Positions 11,425 to 23,287 of a stretch of 64,000 nucleotides of DNA are shown here, in pieces. Position 1 is the first letter of the stretch. Every line of letters starts with the position of its first letter. The notes beneath the pieces were generated by a model. It made no database searches, was not told the DNA's origin, and was given only the letters and a program-made list of their open reading frames with translations. This DNA is from Amaurobius ferox (lineage: Eukaryota; Arthropoda; Arachnida; Araneae; Amaurobiidae). The DNA is taken from positions 115,824,565 through 115,888,564 of the forward strand of contig OX578142.1 of assembly GCA_951213105.1 (NCBI GenBank). The letters run 5' to 3'. The translations under genes were made by a program, and so were the position numbers.

Positions 11425-13857
11425 ATGGCTCCAATTACTAGAAACAAAAAACTAAATGTCGGTAAGATGAGTAAAAATTCAAGTAAAAAATTAAATTCCT
11501 CCTTGAATTTGTCGCTTGATATTGCTACTGAGTCGGATACTGTTAATTCTAGAGGTAAAGTTAAAAATGTTAGCCACAAAGCTAAATCTAATGAGGAAAA
11601 TATATCAGATAAATCGCCGGTATGTTTGAATTCTTCTTCTGGCACTTTGCCAAATCAAAACAGTGCTTCATCGGTAAATGATAACATGTTAAAATCATTC
11701 CATATTTTCACACCTAAGTTCGCACATCATATTCCAAAATTCTCGGGAAATTCAGAGCTTTCGTTGTCACAGTTTTTGGAAAAGTTAAATTTAGTAGCCA
11801 CTCATGCAAACTGGAGTGAGTGTGACAAATTAGTTTGTTTGAGATTGAATTTAGAGGGGGAAGCAAATAGATTGATTGAAGAGAATCCAAAGCACAGAAA
11901 TTGTAAAAATTTGCAGGAAATTATTCACATTTTGAAAGATCATTTTGAAGTGACCGAAAATGTTACTAAAAACATAATTTCACTCGTGAACTTTACACAG
12001 AGACCAAATGAGTCGGTTAAACAGTTTTCGATGAGAATCGAAGCTGCTTCATTTAAGGTTGTTCCGGAAGATGTAGATTCCGAAAGTGAGAATAAAATCA
12101 GGCAAACACTTTTAAAAATTTCATTTATTAATGGTTTATATCCGGAACTAAAAAGATTGGTGTTGTCACAAAACCCTAGAGATTTTTATTCGGCTAGAAA
12201 ACTTGCAATTCTTGAGGAATCTATTTTAAATGAAAATAATGCTATGTACTTGACTAATCCGGTACTTACAAAAAAAGGTGTTCTCACACCAGAAAAATAT
12301 GTTCTCACACCAGATCAAAGTGAAAGTATGTCAGATTTAAAAAGAAAAGTGTTAGAACAGGAAAGGGACATTGAATTTCTTAGGGGTAAAATAGAAAAAT
12401 TTAAGTTTAATTCAGATAAAGTTCACGAAAAGCGTTCACCGCGTCCAAAGTGTGACAAATGTGGTAAATTAGGTCACGTTCAAGAACAGTGTTGGAAAAA
12501 GGTTTTTCAAAAAAGAGATGTGTACGGTATAAAATGTAGGAAAATTTATACCAGTCCTGGAACTAGGTATCACCAGGGTGAAAGACACAGAGGGCAAATG
12601 TCTGCAAATGAGTGGAAGTATAAAAAGCAAGGAACGCAAAATTATAAAAATAAGGAGTCATATAAATCTTTGCAAAATTCCAAAAATCATTCTTCTGGGA
12701 ATCAGAGTAGATATCCCATGCACAATTATAATAATAGAAAAACTTTTGATAGGCAAACATCACATTTTGAGGAAAATAATATTTGTCATAATATTACAAA
12801 TTCTTTGTCATCTTCTTCTATTATAAAAGGAAAATTAGTGAGCAGTGAAGTGTCAATATTGATTGATACGGGTAGTTCAATTAATTTAGTGTATGAGGAA
12901 GCTTTAAATACTGTACCCATTGCACATATGTTGCTAACATACAAACCAACAATTTTGCGTAGCTTTAGTTCACAAGATACTAAAGTTGAATGTTTAGCCA
13001 CTATTTCGCTAAATTTGGGAAAAGAAAGATTCCCTACCGAATTTTTTGTGTTAAAATCACCAGCTCCTATTTCATATAATGTAATCCTTGGTAACAAGTT
13101 TTTACATAAACATAATGCTATTATAGATTATAATCACTTCTGTTTTAAGTTTTCAAACTCTTCCATTCCTTTTGTTGGTTATCAATGTACGAATAATTTA
13201 CTTTCGATTTCAAATCATGAACCGGCAAATGAGTCGGAAATTGCAGACTCAAACCTAAGTAGTGTCGCAAAGCGTATTGCTGTGCCTGACTCGCAGATGA
13301 GTAGTGGAAAAAATGTTCGTGTGGTAGAGGACTGTAAACCGAAAGAGTTCCATACGAATGCATGTGCCAAATGCAAAGCAGATCTGGCACCGGTAGTGAA
13401 TGAGTCTCAGGTCATTCGGGAAGAGTATGTGAGCAGAAATTTTTCGGAAAATAATGTAGTGCCACATTTGGGTAGTGAAGAGGTACATATTAACGATTTG
13501 GAAAATGGAAGCAAATCTTTTAGAGATTTGGTAGTAAATGCACAGAATGTTACTTTGCATATGGGGGAAAAGCAAAATCATGTTAGAGGTGGTACTGAAG
13601 TTAACTTTGTCATTCAACACAAAAACAATCCATGTAATCAGCAATTGGTCCACGTTAATAGATTAACTCCTTTACCTCCTAGACGTAGTGAATTGATTTC
13701 TAGCACATATAATGATAACATTGATAATTCTTCAACTCAAGAAACAAGACAATTTAAAAGTAGATATTTTCTAAACCATCAAAATAGGGTTAAAACTCAA
13801 AATGTTCCTAATTCACACAGGTATGACTTGCGCCCAAGAGGCCAATTTATTCATTAA
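11425..13857 (+). CDS. Gag-protease polyprotein with residual integrase C-terminus, unit 3
   Basis: Third copy of the 810-residue ORF, with the ATG at 11425 in the same CAAAATGG context. The protein is identical to unit 2. The duplicated short motif LTPEKYVLTPD around residue 290-300 is perfect here, while unit 1 has F in place of V, so the V form is probably ancestral. No second ORF for pol or env follows it. The 3' part between the protease and the HVNRL tail (roughly residues 590-730) is rich in S, N, E and shows no motif I recognise; the deletion junction must lie inside it. Confidence 0.92.
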   Translation: MAPITRNKKLNVGKMSKNSSKKLNSSLNLSLDIATESDTVNSRGKVKNVSHKAKSNEENISDKSPVCLNSSSGTLPNQNSASSVNDNMLKSFHIFTPKFAHHIPKFSGNSELSLSQFLEKLNLVATHANWSECDKLVCLRLNLEGEANRLIEENPKHRNCKNLQEIIHILKDHFEVTENVTKNIISLVNFTQRPNESVKQFSMRIEAASFKVVPEDVDSESENKIRQTLLKISFINGLYPELKRLVLSQNPRDFYSARKLAILEESILNENNAMYLTNPVLTKKGVLTPEKYVLTPDQSESMSDLKRKVLEQERDIEFLRGKIEKFKFNSDKVHEKRSPRPKCDKCGKLGHVQEQCWKKVFQKRDVYGIKCRKIYTSPGTRYHQGERHRGQMSANEWKYKKQGTQNYKNKESYKSLQNSKNHSSGNQSRYPMHNYNNRKTFDRQTSHFEENNICHNITNSLSSSSIIKGKLVSSEVSILIDTGSSINLVYEEALNTVPIAHMLLTYKPTILRSFSSQDTKVECLATISLNLGKERFPTEFFVLKSPAPISYNVILGNKFLHKHNAIIDYNHFCFKFSNSSIPFVGYQCTNNLLSISNHEPANESEIADSNLSSVAKRIAVPDSQMSSGKNVRVVEDCKPKEFHTNACAKCKADLAPVVNESQVIREEYVSRNFSENNVVPHLGSEEVHINDLENGSKSFRDLVVNAQNVTLHMGEKQNHVRGGTEVNFVIQHKNNPCNQQLVHVNRLTPLPPRRSELISSTYNDNIDNSSTQETRQFKSRYFLNHQNRVKTQNVPNSHRYDLRPRGQFIH

Positions 13858-15080
13858 AGTTACTTGTCAATTAAGGCAATATGTCAAGAGAGCAATTGGC
13901 TCAAAAGTAAAGTAAAATGTTTAGATTATGAAATTCTCACATTTTCAAAAAAAATAAAAAAAAAAAGACTGATATTGTTGTGAGATGGACAATTATGTTT
14001 CATAATATTATATTTTCAATTGTTTCACAAAATGTTTTGCAAAACTGTATGCTATGTTAAAATGGATCCAATATTTCTGAACTTCTGTGTAATTTGCTTT
14101 ATGTGTCAGTCAGCTGAATGTTCTGTACTGCAAGTTCTGTGCCAGTGCAGCTTTCTGAATGTGAGTGCCATGTTAATCAGGTTGAAGTAGTGTTTTAAAA
14201 TTCTAAATACTTAAATAATAATTTTTTTTTGCTTTACTTTAATGATAAGCAGTAATGTTTTAAAGTAATTTTAAGATAATTAAGTACTTGATGGATTAGA
14301 GTTTTGGTAAGGATTTTTAAGGATAACTGATAATTTTTATCTCTGTTTTATTTTATGAATGTGTGAATGATTTTTTTTAATTTAAAGGTCTAGTAAATTT
14401 TAGAAATTTTTTTTTGTCATTTGATGTTTGTTGACTTATTGGTTGGGGGTACCGCCACCTCTAGGTTTGCAACTTTCTAATGGACTTGTTTCTTGCCTGG
14501 GTGCCTGATCAACATTCTTGGTTTGAAAATTTGTCTCATTTTCTAAATTAGTAATTTTTTTAAATGTCCTTTAAAGTAATTTGTTGGCAAGGTTGGATAA
14601 TAGTTAATAAATTGATTTCTGTGAAAAGTAAATTTATAGAATTTTAATTGTAAAATTTTTGAAGAAAGAAAACTTTTTGTTTAGTTAAACTTTTTGTGAG
14701 TTGAGTAAATTAAATTTTCATGTCTCTGTGGTACTCACCAGAAAATGTATTAGTGTTTAAATTTTAAAAGGGGCAATTTCATCATTTGTGTCTTGTTAAT
14801 TTGGTGTTGTCTTGTAAAGGTCTATGCTTGTATTGAGACTTATTTTTTTTTGACTCACGAGTCAAACTTTAGGCCACTCTTGGATTTTGGTTATTATGCT
14901 GGTCATGATCTTGTTTGTTTTTGTTTTTTTCTTTGATGTACATGTACATCGCTCAAAATTTACACTAAATTCCTCTCAATGGAACATATGTCATTGGGAA
15001 CTTAATGCAGGTATTTTCCTAGTATTGTGTGGAAAAATTCCCCGCTTTGCAGGAAATTTTTCTCCCGGGCCCCGAAGGAG

Positions 15081-16251
15081 TGTGATAAGGCTTTCACACC
15101 TCTGTGTTAAAATTGTATATTAAAGTATTGTTTTATTTCTGTGTGATTGAAAGTGTCAATTTCGAAATATAGATGTCTTTTCTACATGTTTTCAATTACA
15201 TTGACTTTTAAGGGAAGTGAACTCTAAAATCGCAAAAGTGTTTATGTTCCAGAAAAATAGTAATAGTTTTGTATTTTCGCTTCTCAGTCGCTAGTTGGGA
15301 ACTTGCAGGTTTTGCGCACGCGCGCGTTTGAAAAAGGATTTTGGAGAGAGAGTGGAAGGAGTCGTGGAGAAATGTAGACGTGTGTGTTTGATTCGCGTAT
15401 GATCGCGAATTTTAAGAAAAGGTGGATTAATTTTGAAAGTGGAAGGATGTGATTAAAATATGTAACATAGTTCGACAAGTTGTGCGTAGAGTCGTTTGGC
15501 TCGGTTCAGAGATGAGTCACTCGTGTTTTTAAGTGAATCAGCCTGGTAGTAATGGAATAATGAGTCTTGTGAAAAGAGAAAATGGTTCTTTCACTGGTCG
15601 GCTTGAATCGCTAATAGGGCTAGAGGGAAAGCTCATTTTACAGCGATTTGTATTTGCCTGACTCCTCCTTGTGTCCTAAGGTACGAATCAACCAATCTCC
15701 GTAACCAACCAAGATGTCGAATTCCGCCAGCATGATGTTGTGTAGTCAAGTTTCCCGACCATTATGGATTTTGTTCTGCGCAAGAATCTCGATGAGTTTA
15801 TGCCGAGAGTCCATCCTGATATCCTTTCCCATGGTACAGAATTGTAAATGTTATATTTAAAAGAGACGAGGTAAAGTTTTATATATATTTAGTCTTCCAC
15901 CTAACGAATAGAGTGTTAATTGTCAAATCCTCGTGAGCATCGAATCATTGATGATGTTATATGAAAATGTCGTATATGTTCAAAGTATACAAATGTGATA
16001 TATAAATGTCAAGTATAATATGAGGAATATCGTGTTTATTTTATGTATCAGAAAATATGTGTATTCTCTTGGTTCCTCTTCCTCCAGGGGTGTTCTTAAT
16101 GGTCACCCTACCGAGTGTAACTCTGAGTTATTGCGAGAAATGCTTGTACTCCACTGTTTTCGATCAACTGCCTTGTTATTTCATGTTTAATAAATGTGTT
16201 TGATTTCAAAACTTTGTCTTCTCTGTCGAGTATACCAAAACGTTCGCGACA
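15081..16251 (+). repeat. Terminal (rightmost) LTR of the array
   Basis: This LTR ends the array. The next base after GCGACA is not the internal GAATTGGTGCC but unrelated DNA starting CAGTTGCATG. This gives direct evidence for the LTR right border. Confidence 0.88.
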
Positions 16252-16457
16252 CAGTTGCATGACGGAATTCAGAATTTGCAAAACATTACCTCGGACGCCC
16301 TAGGCGGATTGCCAACCTTGCACAAGGCATTGGTGTGGGCAACATATAAGTCCGCTGCGTGTTTCAAACAGTTGGAAATATCAGCTCAAGAAAGCACGCG
16401 CAGGTGCTTGACAGTGCATATTAGCTACGGAGTACGCAGACACCTAGCCGATTAAAA
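16252..16457 (+). other. GC-richer open stretch abutting the LTR array, unidentified
   Basis: Immediately after the terminal LTR, a frame open from 16255 to a TAA at 16453 has a base composition clearly richer in GC than its surroundings. There is no ATG at its left end, so if coding it is an interior piece cut by the LTR insertion. The first 35 bases (ATGACGGAATT..., TTGCAAAACATT) resemble 42245-42275 within a family B repeat, so it may instead be repeat DNA. I do not recognise a protein family. Confidence 0.3.
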
Positions 16458-16529
16458 TATTATTGTTTTTGAGTTCTTTGAGTTTGCTTTATAAGTCTGT
16501 ATAGTTCAAATGTCCGTCCAATAATAGTT

Positions 16530-16613
16530 TTTATCTATGTACACAATCACTTTATCTATTTTTATCTATGTACACAATCACTCTAACTATATTTATCTAT
16601 GTACACAATCACT
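16530..16613 (-). repeat. Three tandem 3'-tail repeats of the LINE remnant
   Basis: TTATCTATGTACACAATCAC (plus strand) occurs three times, at about 16531, 16562 and 16592, with a period of 30-31 bp. It follows directly the 3' end of the LINE frame on the minus strand. Many LINEs end in short tandem tails, so this is probably the template tail rather than an unrelated satellite. Confidence 0.7.
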
Positions 16614-16969
16614 GAGAATTGAAGTTTGTGTGGTGTTGTACTTATGATATAAACTTCGTTAATTTCCAGGTAATTGATGACTTTTTTAATTTTTGCCTGT
16701 GTTGATGAGTTTTTCAGAACTCTGTCAGTCCAGAGGGCCATGCTGTCTGCTGCTGGTGTTCCAGCATGGTATCTATGCGTCAGTGGACAGTATGATATGT
16801 AGTGAAGTGAGTCGCCGACATCCCCACAGACACAGAAGTCCGTGGTGCTCTTACCTATCTGATATAGGAAGGACGGAAAAGGACCATGTCTTGTGAAGAA
16901 TATTGCTGTTTCTCTGTTTGTAGGTTGTCTGTTTGATCTGACTTGTACTGTGTACGTCATTTTTATCAA
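16583..16969 (-). pseudogene. 3' remnant of a LINE: C-terminal RNase H/zinc-finger region
   Basis: Minus-strand frame of 128 codons without an initiation site of its own, 5' truncated at about 16970. It contains a TRHGPFPSFL segment followed by CVCGDVGDSLHYISYCPLT, the C-x-C-G ... H-x4-C pattern found at the end of the ORF2 protein of R1/I/Jockey-like non-LTR retrotransposons of arthropods. The upstream endonuclease and RT domains are missing, as expected for an insertion truncated at its 5' end. The frame runs into the tail repeats downstream. It cannot encode a functional enzyme. Confidence 0.75.
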
Positions 16970-17345
16970 TTTATCGACATTTTTATTACTTTTGTGACAT
17001 TTTCGTCAATTTGGCAACATTTAAAAGTGTCGCCAAGTTGGCGATATCCTGCCAATTTCGCTGCCAAATTTTTCGCCAAGCTTTAAGGACGGAGACATGG
17101 GTTATTCTTATAGGAAATTCTTATATTCTTTCCAAGATATTGAATTCTCATTAATTATTCGTAGTTTTCATTGATTTAGCGTCATTTTCATCAATTTGGT
17201 GACATTTTCCTCAATTTCGCAGCATTTATAAAAACTTGCCAAGTTAACGATATTCCGCCAAATATCACCAAAATTTCGCCAAACGTTATGGACGTTAAGC
17301 CAAACGTTACGGTTAAGAATAACCTATTAATTTTTTTTTTTAAAT
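16970..17345 (+). repeat. Family B internal module (headless fragment)
   Basis: Contains alternating motifs such as TCAATTTGGCAAC and CGCCAAGTTGGCGAT, ending in phrases like TTCGCCAAGC and GGACGGAGA. The same wording occurs at 42290-42900, 45960-46090 and, degraded, at 19000-19130 and 21100-21240. The palindromic head and the AAGTCATGTG tail of full family B copies are missing here. Confidence 0.6.
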
Positions 17346-17500
17346 ATTGTTTAAGCTTTCACTAAAATTTTTATTGTGCAATGTTATCTATTATTTAACC
17401 AGAGACCAAACTTCCTGCATTCAATGATCCATCCATCATACAGATATTTTTTTCCTTCTTCATCATATAAATATTTTACTTTCCCTATGTACATAGTATA

Positions 17501-18357
17501 CAGGGTGTCCCAAGCAGATTGAAACGCGCTTTAATTCTTTACCTGTTGGAGATAAGTGGGCAATGTAAATTGCAAAAATGTTGAAAGTAAGGTAGGAAAT
17601 AAGACTACGTTAATGAAATAATCCTCCCATTAATTTTGCACTTTTTTAATTTTTATTCGACCCCCTTAGACAAATTTAGTCAATCAGAATTTTTTTATTT
17701 TTAATCCAGAGATCATAAAAAGAACTGCATATCTGTATCTTTAAAATTGAGCGAGTTATATTTAATTGAAAATTGAACATTGTAAATGGGGACCATATAT
17801 CAAATTAGAAATGTAAATTTGTGACATATCACAAAAAAGATAAAACTCGATGATAATACATAGGATGCCCAACCGCGTAGTGAGTACTACTGCTTTATAT
17901 AATCTCTGTCTATATAATGCTTTATTTAGATGCATTTTATAGACAGATAAAAAAATTTGATACATATTAACGTATTTTTGATCTAAATAATTTCCATCGT
18001 CAATTTGTTTATGATCCCTATTTTCACTGATGAAACAGCTTTTCACATGGTACGGAAAAGTGGCATAAGTCAGATTTTTTCCTTTATCATAATTCAGTTG
18101 ATTTTAAAGATACAGATATACGGTTTTTTTAATAATCTTGTTACATTTAAAATAAAAATTTTCTGATTGACCAAATTTATCAAAGGGGGTCGTATAAAGA
18201 TTTAAAAGTGTAATTTTTTGAAAATTAATGGGAGGACTATTTAATTAACGTAGTCTTATTTCCTACCTTACTTTCAACATTTTTGCAATTTACATTGCCC
18301 ACTTATCTCTAACAGGTAAAGAATTAAAGCACGTTTCAATCTTTTTGGGACACCCTA
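17501..18357. mobile_element. Long-inverted-repeat foldback element, copy 1
   Basis: Starts CAGGGTGTCCCAAG and ends in GGGACACCCTA. The two arms are inverted copies of each other over roughly 250 bp, including the TTTACCTGTTGGAGATAAG and CCTCCCATTAATTTT segments. TA on both outer sides suggests a TA target duplication. There is no transposase frame; it is a non-autonomous DNA transposon of MITE/foldback type, possibly of the Tc1/mariner superfamily by its TA target (inference). Confidence 0.85.
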
Positions 18358-19420
18358 TATACTATAATGTATAGATAAAAGATTGTAATGGGTCGAAAAT
18401 TTAAATTCCAATTTTTTACGGAAAAGCACATTTTAAGCATCCCCGAACTCGAATTGAACATTTTTTATGTATCTGTGGGGATGTATCTGTATATGTGTGT
18501 ATGTCTTTAAGACTGTGGAAACGATATCTTACGAACGAATGGAGTATTTCGAATGAAATTTAACACGCAAATTACTATCGGTGAATACCAGAAACCTTTT
18601 CATTTTAAACGCAATCAAATATGTTCGGAACACCCCCAAATTTATGAATGAAATTTGATATTCATCAATAATGTTACATAAATAATCATTTCGTAATGTT
18701 TCATTAGGAAACCCGTGATACAAATTTTAGAACGCCGAAATCGTTTCCGATATATTGCACATTTCCAAATAAATGTATCAAAAAATCACATAAAATTAAA
18801 AAGAAAATATTAACTATTGTGAAATATGTTCACTTTCCACGTGTAATATTATGCAATAAATTTGTTAACATCATTCTTGGGAATCTTGTTCGTTCCAGTC
18901 ACAAAAGAAGATATTTTGTGTAATAGTTTTGTATTTTTAAATCTAATAATTCGCCTACAGTCATTTATATATAAGAAATGCTCTTCTCTCCTTTTGTCTA
19001 TAACGCTTGGCGATCAATTTGGCAAAATTAAGGACACATTTAGCGGAATATCGTAAATTTGGCTCGATTAATGAAAATATTGTCAAAATTGCAAAAATGA
19101 CTCAAAGTTAACGAAAATAACGAATGAATTTGATGAATGAAATTGATGAATGAATCATCAAAATATTTAAATATATGGGCCATATATCTTACTGCAAATG
19201 CTATCAACATTGATAATTTTCAAGTTAGAGTAGCGTGAAATATAAGTTAATAGGGTATTTCTAACTAGTTTCACATGTTATCCGAAAAAGCTTCAAATGT
19301 GGAATTAAACATTAAAACATTGTGTCGTAAATCTATGTCATACGTCATTTTTCCACTGTGAAAGAAGTAAATACATTGTATTATATACAGAAAGTCATGT
19401 GATGCCCACGTCTGATTTTT
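18358..19420 (+). mobile_element. Family B element, copy 1 (degraded)
   Basis: Order of parts as in the better copy at 45309-46210: a degraded palindromic head, GGGTCGAAAATTTAAATT, AGCATCCCCGAACTCGAATT, an AAC/TTC-rich body, a GGCGATCAATTTGGC region, and a tail TATACAGAAAGTCATGTG. The tail abuts family A copy 1 in inverse orientation. Non-coding and unclassified. Confidence 0.65.
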
Positions 19421-19436
19421 TTTAATACCATAGTAA

Positions 19437-20234
19437 AAAATCTGATGTGGGCAACACATGACTTTCCATGCAAACTTATACTCAGGTTCTCTTTATTTCT
19501 TCAATAATTCATTAAATTGAGTTTAATTGCATAAAATAACAGCCATAATTATTTTAAATTACACTGAATTTGCGCTTTTAGTTCAATTTTCGTTTTCATT
19601 TGTTAACTGGACTTATTTTCTAAGGTAGCGTAGCGAAAGCACTAAAAAACTAAAATATCTCAAGAACGGCTAGTCCTAGAGTAATGGGATGGATTTTATT
19701 TTTTTCTTCGTCCAAAATTACGATATAATAAGCATTTAATTGATACATTTGAGCATAGACTTTTATGTTTAGATTTAACGATTTTTGCTGACCATTTCGC
19801 AAAAAAAGGCAAGTTCCTTTTTTCCGAACAGTATCAAAATCTAATCAGCACCAGGTTAACCTACAAGTGATTTATTTACCAAATTTTGTAAAATTTGAAC
19901 CATTAGTTTTTTAGCTAGAGTGGATACAGCAATTTTTGCGGGCCATTTCGCAAAAAAAAAGCAGGTTCTTTTATCCCGAATCGTACCAAAATCTAATCAG
20001 CACCAGGGTCACCCACAGGGGACTTACCTACCAAATGTATGAAATTCGGTCAATTAGTTTTTCAGTTAGAGTGGATACAAAATCTGCACAGACAGACACA
20101 CAGACGTCACGCTAAAAAAAAAATTTCGTGTTCAAGAGGTCCCAAAACGTGTAGATACGTTGAAAACTCAAGTTGCGATTTTCGGCATGATTCCAATACT
20201 TTCCCTATATTTTACCATGTATTGCAGGGAAAGT
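19437..20234 (-). mobile_element. Family A element, copy 1
   Basis: Inverse of the copy at 55016-55843. On the plus strand it begins with TCTGATGTGGGCAACACATG and ends with the palindromic head ACTTTCCC...GGGAAAGT. Inside are two direct sub-repeats marked by AGAGTGGATACA and AATCTAATCAGCACCAG. Together with the preceding family B tail (CATGTGATGCCCACG), the ends form a small inverted repeat. No coding capacity. Confidence 0.75.
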
Positions 20235-20422
20235 AAAAAAATTATCTACATTTCATCAGAGTGTTCTTAAAAAAGCTTAATATATTTTAAATGAAAGATA
20301 ACAAAGATTTAATAGAAACGAAATTTGGAACGCATTTTTGTCAAAGATATCAAATTAACAAAATATCAAATTTATTAACAAGGTGACAGTTTTTGCCTAC
20401 CAAATACTACACTTAACATATT

Positions 20423-21752
20423 ACTTTCCTTATATACATAGTTTAATGTGTATGGAAAGTATTGTGACCGAGTCGAAAATTCGAATTCGAGTTTTCGACG
20501 GAAGAGCACGTTTCAAGAATCCCTGAACTCGAATCGAACGGTTTTGAATCGATATGTGTAGGGGGCGTGTGTGCGCATGCATGCGTGCGCGAGCGATATC
20601 TCACGAACAAGTAGTGCGTTTCGAACGAAATTTCGTATAAATATTACAATAGGTGATTACTGAAAACTTGTTAATTTTAAAGGCAATCAAATATTCGAAA
20701 GACTCAAATTTGCGAATGATTTTTTTAAAAAATCATCAAAAAATCATACATTTCGATAATGTTGCTTAAATAATCTTTTCTTATGTATTTATTTTTCATT
20801 AGAAGACGAATGACACAAATTTTGGAACACTAGCATAAACCGTTAAGATATTACACATTTTTCAAATAAATTTATCAAAAAAATCACACAAAATTAAAAG
20901 TATTGACTATTGTGAAACATGTTCACTCTGAATGTGTAATAATTAGGCGATATAAATTTGTAAACATCATTCTCGTGAATCTAGTTCGTTCAATTTACGA
21001 GATACCAGACTTTTGGTAATAGTTTTGTATTTTGACATCTAACAATTCGCCAATTGTAATTTATATATAAGAAAAGCTCTACCCTCCGTTTGTTTGTAAC
21101 GCTTGGAGATAAAATTGCCGACTAATTTACAGAAATATCGCCAACCTCGCAATATTTTGATGGACTGAAATATCGTCAAAATTGCAAAATATAACACTAA
21201 ATTAACGAAAATGACGCCAAATCGATGAATTAATTACTAAAACATTTTTATAAATGAACTATATTGCTTATTGCGGACATTAATATTGATAATTCTCAAT
21301 TTAGAGTTGCGTGAAATATAAGTTATTTGGGTACTTCGAACATGATGTCATCCGGAAAAGCGCCATCTGTATAATTCAACATTAAAAACATTGTGCCGTG
21401 GATCTCCATTTTTTCACTGCGAAAAAAGTAAATTAATTGCATTATACACTGTAAAGCATTCTGCAACCTTTGCTCAGGTTTTTTTCGGCTACTTTGTTGA
21501 TCATTTCGGCAAACTGATGAGAAAAGACACAATTACAGGCGTACATGGAAATTCCAGCTTCATTTCTAAAATATTCAACTAATTATCGTCTGTCGAAGCA
21601 TTGTTTTTGTATTTTTTTTACATATATATTATCATAACTATCAGGAACCTTACTCCCCATTACGGATAGATAATTCCCCTGAAACTTTCAGTAACATGCT
21701 TGCACATGTTTTACAGTGTATAGGGAAAGTTAGGTGCTACCCACATGAGATT
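20423..21752 (+). mobile_element. Family B element, copy 2
   Basis: Head palindrome ACTTTCCTTATATACATAG...TATGGAAAGT, then GACCGAGTCGAAAATTCGAA and GAGTTTTCGACGG. The body repeats the family B order. The tail at about 21722-21752 reads GGGAAAGTTAGGTGCTACCC. Small frames inside are non-ATG and not supported as genes. Confidence 0.7.
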
Positions 21753-23272
21753 ATTTTCAAATTATTGAACAAAACTACTCATAAATAAATAATAATCTAA
21801 ATAATACTTTTAAATAATTCTTTCTAATTAATTATATTTCTTAATTATTTTTAGAAACAAGTATATAACATTGGATCCTCAAAACCTACCTTTTTTACAG
21901 TCACACCCACATCACATCCATGTGGAAAACTTACTAAATTTAATTGTCGTAACAACTGTAAGTATTAATAAAATAAACCGACAAAAGTGTTACAGTATTT
22001 GTGACATTTGCAAGCATTCTTATCTCCGCAAAACAGCCAACTTACAGAAGACAATACAAGAAAGGAAAATAGCCTCAAATTACTTAATTCTTCATTGCAG
22101 TCTGAGAGAATCTTTGAAATGATAAGTTAGCTAAAGCTTTTTGAAGTTTCTATCAGCTCCTAGATAATAGGGACATTTATGTGCTTTACTAAATTCAATC
22201 TTTTATTGCTCTTGTAAACATTAAGTTTGGTGTGATTACGCCGTACTTTTACCAAGAAATCTCAGTGATTATCGAATGTGCAAAGTATTTCTCATTTGCC
22301 TTAGGGGAGTCTCATTTAATTCCTGGTGAATTATTTATGAGTGGAATAATAAATTTCTATGCTGTTCTGTTTGTTTTGTCAAATTTTCTGATTTGTTTTT
22401 TTACATTTCTGATAATATGCAAAATGCATTCTGTTGCAAAAAAGAAAGTGAAAGTCAGACCTCTTAAATTAGAGCTAGAATAACTCGGCATGCAAATGCC
22501 TTTCAGATAGATATGCAAAGGATTAAAATTTCATCGTCGATGGCCGTACCGTGAGTATCCTGTGACCCATATAAAGAAAGTCGTTCGTAGGGACTAACAA
22601 ATCTCACTGGTTTTGCTGTTTCATTACTTTAAGTAGTCTGTTACAATACATCTACGGGGTGCCTGTTGACAATATGAGGAACTGAACAAGATTGACGAGT
22701 AGGCTTAAAGAAATCTGAATGCTCTTTCAAAAATGTCAGCTACAATCTTGATCGGAGCGAGGAAGCAGTAAGACCATGTTGATAGCAGAGAGTCATAACC
22801 GTCACAAAGGACGGGACGTCACAAGGAAACAAGTGCACAACGGGGTCCTGCAGTCACGAAAGCAGCCATAACAATACTAGTGGCGTTTTTATTCTCCAAC
22901 AAGATAGATTCCTCTACGAAGTATGCTTTATTAAGGCTCACCACTCAACAACGATTGGCAGCAATGGAACTTTCACTGATCACCCAACATAGGCAACACC
23001 AACTGAAGAAATGTTGAGCCTTGGAATCCTGAATGCTATCTGATAGTGCGTCGTGTAGTGTACAGCAACAAATCCCCCTTCCCCGTTGGCGCAAATGTTC
23101 CCCATATCCTTATACAGACCTCTTATACGTAGACCTTTTTGAAAGATATATTTATTTATATAGGCCTGGTCATTTTTCCAATCCAGTTACAATTTACAAG
23201 CGGCACACGGTCATCACATCTAGGATTTATAGTCAGAGAAGCCATCCCTTTTGACAACGCTCGTTTTGCTAC
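21753..23272. other. No gene recognised
   Basis: AT-rich DNA without a recognisable repeat. One frame near 22336-22483 starts at an ATG (MSGIIN) and would encode a single hydrophobic segment of about 25 residues followed by a K-rich tail. I see no homology or promoter that would support it as a gene. 22490-23270 has slightly higher GC but no long frame. Confidence 0.4.
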
Positions 23273-23287
23273 AAAGTACTTTGATAG

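Larger units (their letters stand above)
1..16251 (+). mobile_element. Tandem array of Gag-protease LTR retrotransposon (3 units, shared LTRs)
   Basis: The order is partial LTR, internal, LTR, internal, LTR, internal, LTR, with a repeat period of 5169 bp (5168 for the first step because an A-run near 952 is one base shorter). The units are almost identical. By eye I see five differences: the A-run, two missense changes in unit 1 (near 1962 and 2086), and one base each near 5008 and 5707 in the second LTR. Adjacent units share one LTR and there is no duplicated host target between them, so they are joined copies rather than independent insertions. The array runs off the left edge, so its true length and left target-site duplication are unknown. 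Family: Gypsy/Metaviridae type, from the CCHC knuckle, D-T-G protease and HVNRL integrase tail. The units are non-autonomous because RT, RNase H and the integrase core are missing. Confidence 0.93.

Noticed and set aside
17995..18045. CACTGATGAAACAGC in the foldback element as a ribozyme core
   Set aside because: No GAAA box follows at a proper distance and no stems form.
22232..22483. Small membrane protein gene
   Set aside because: The frame starts at GTG, the internal ATG gives under 50 codons, and no promoter or homology supports it.
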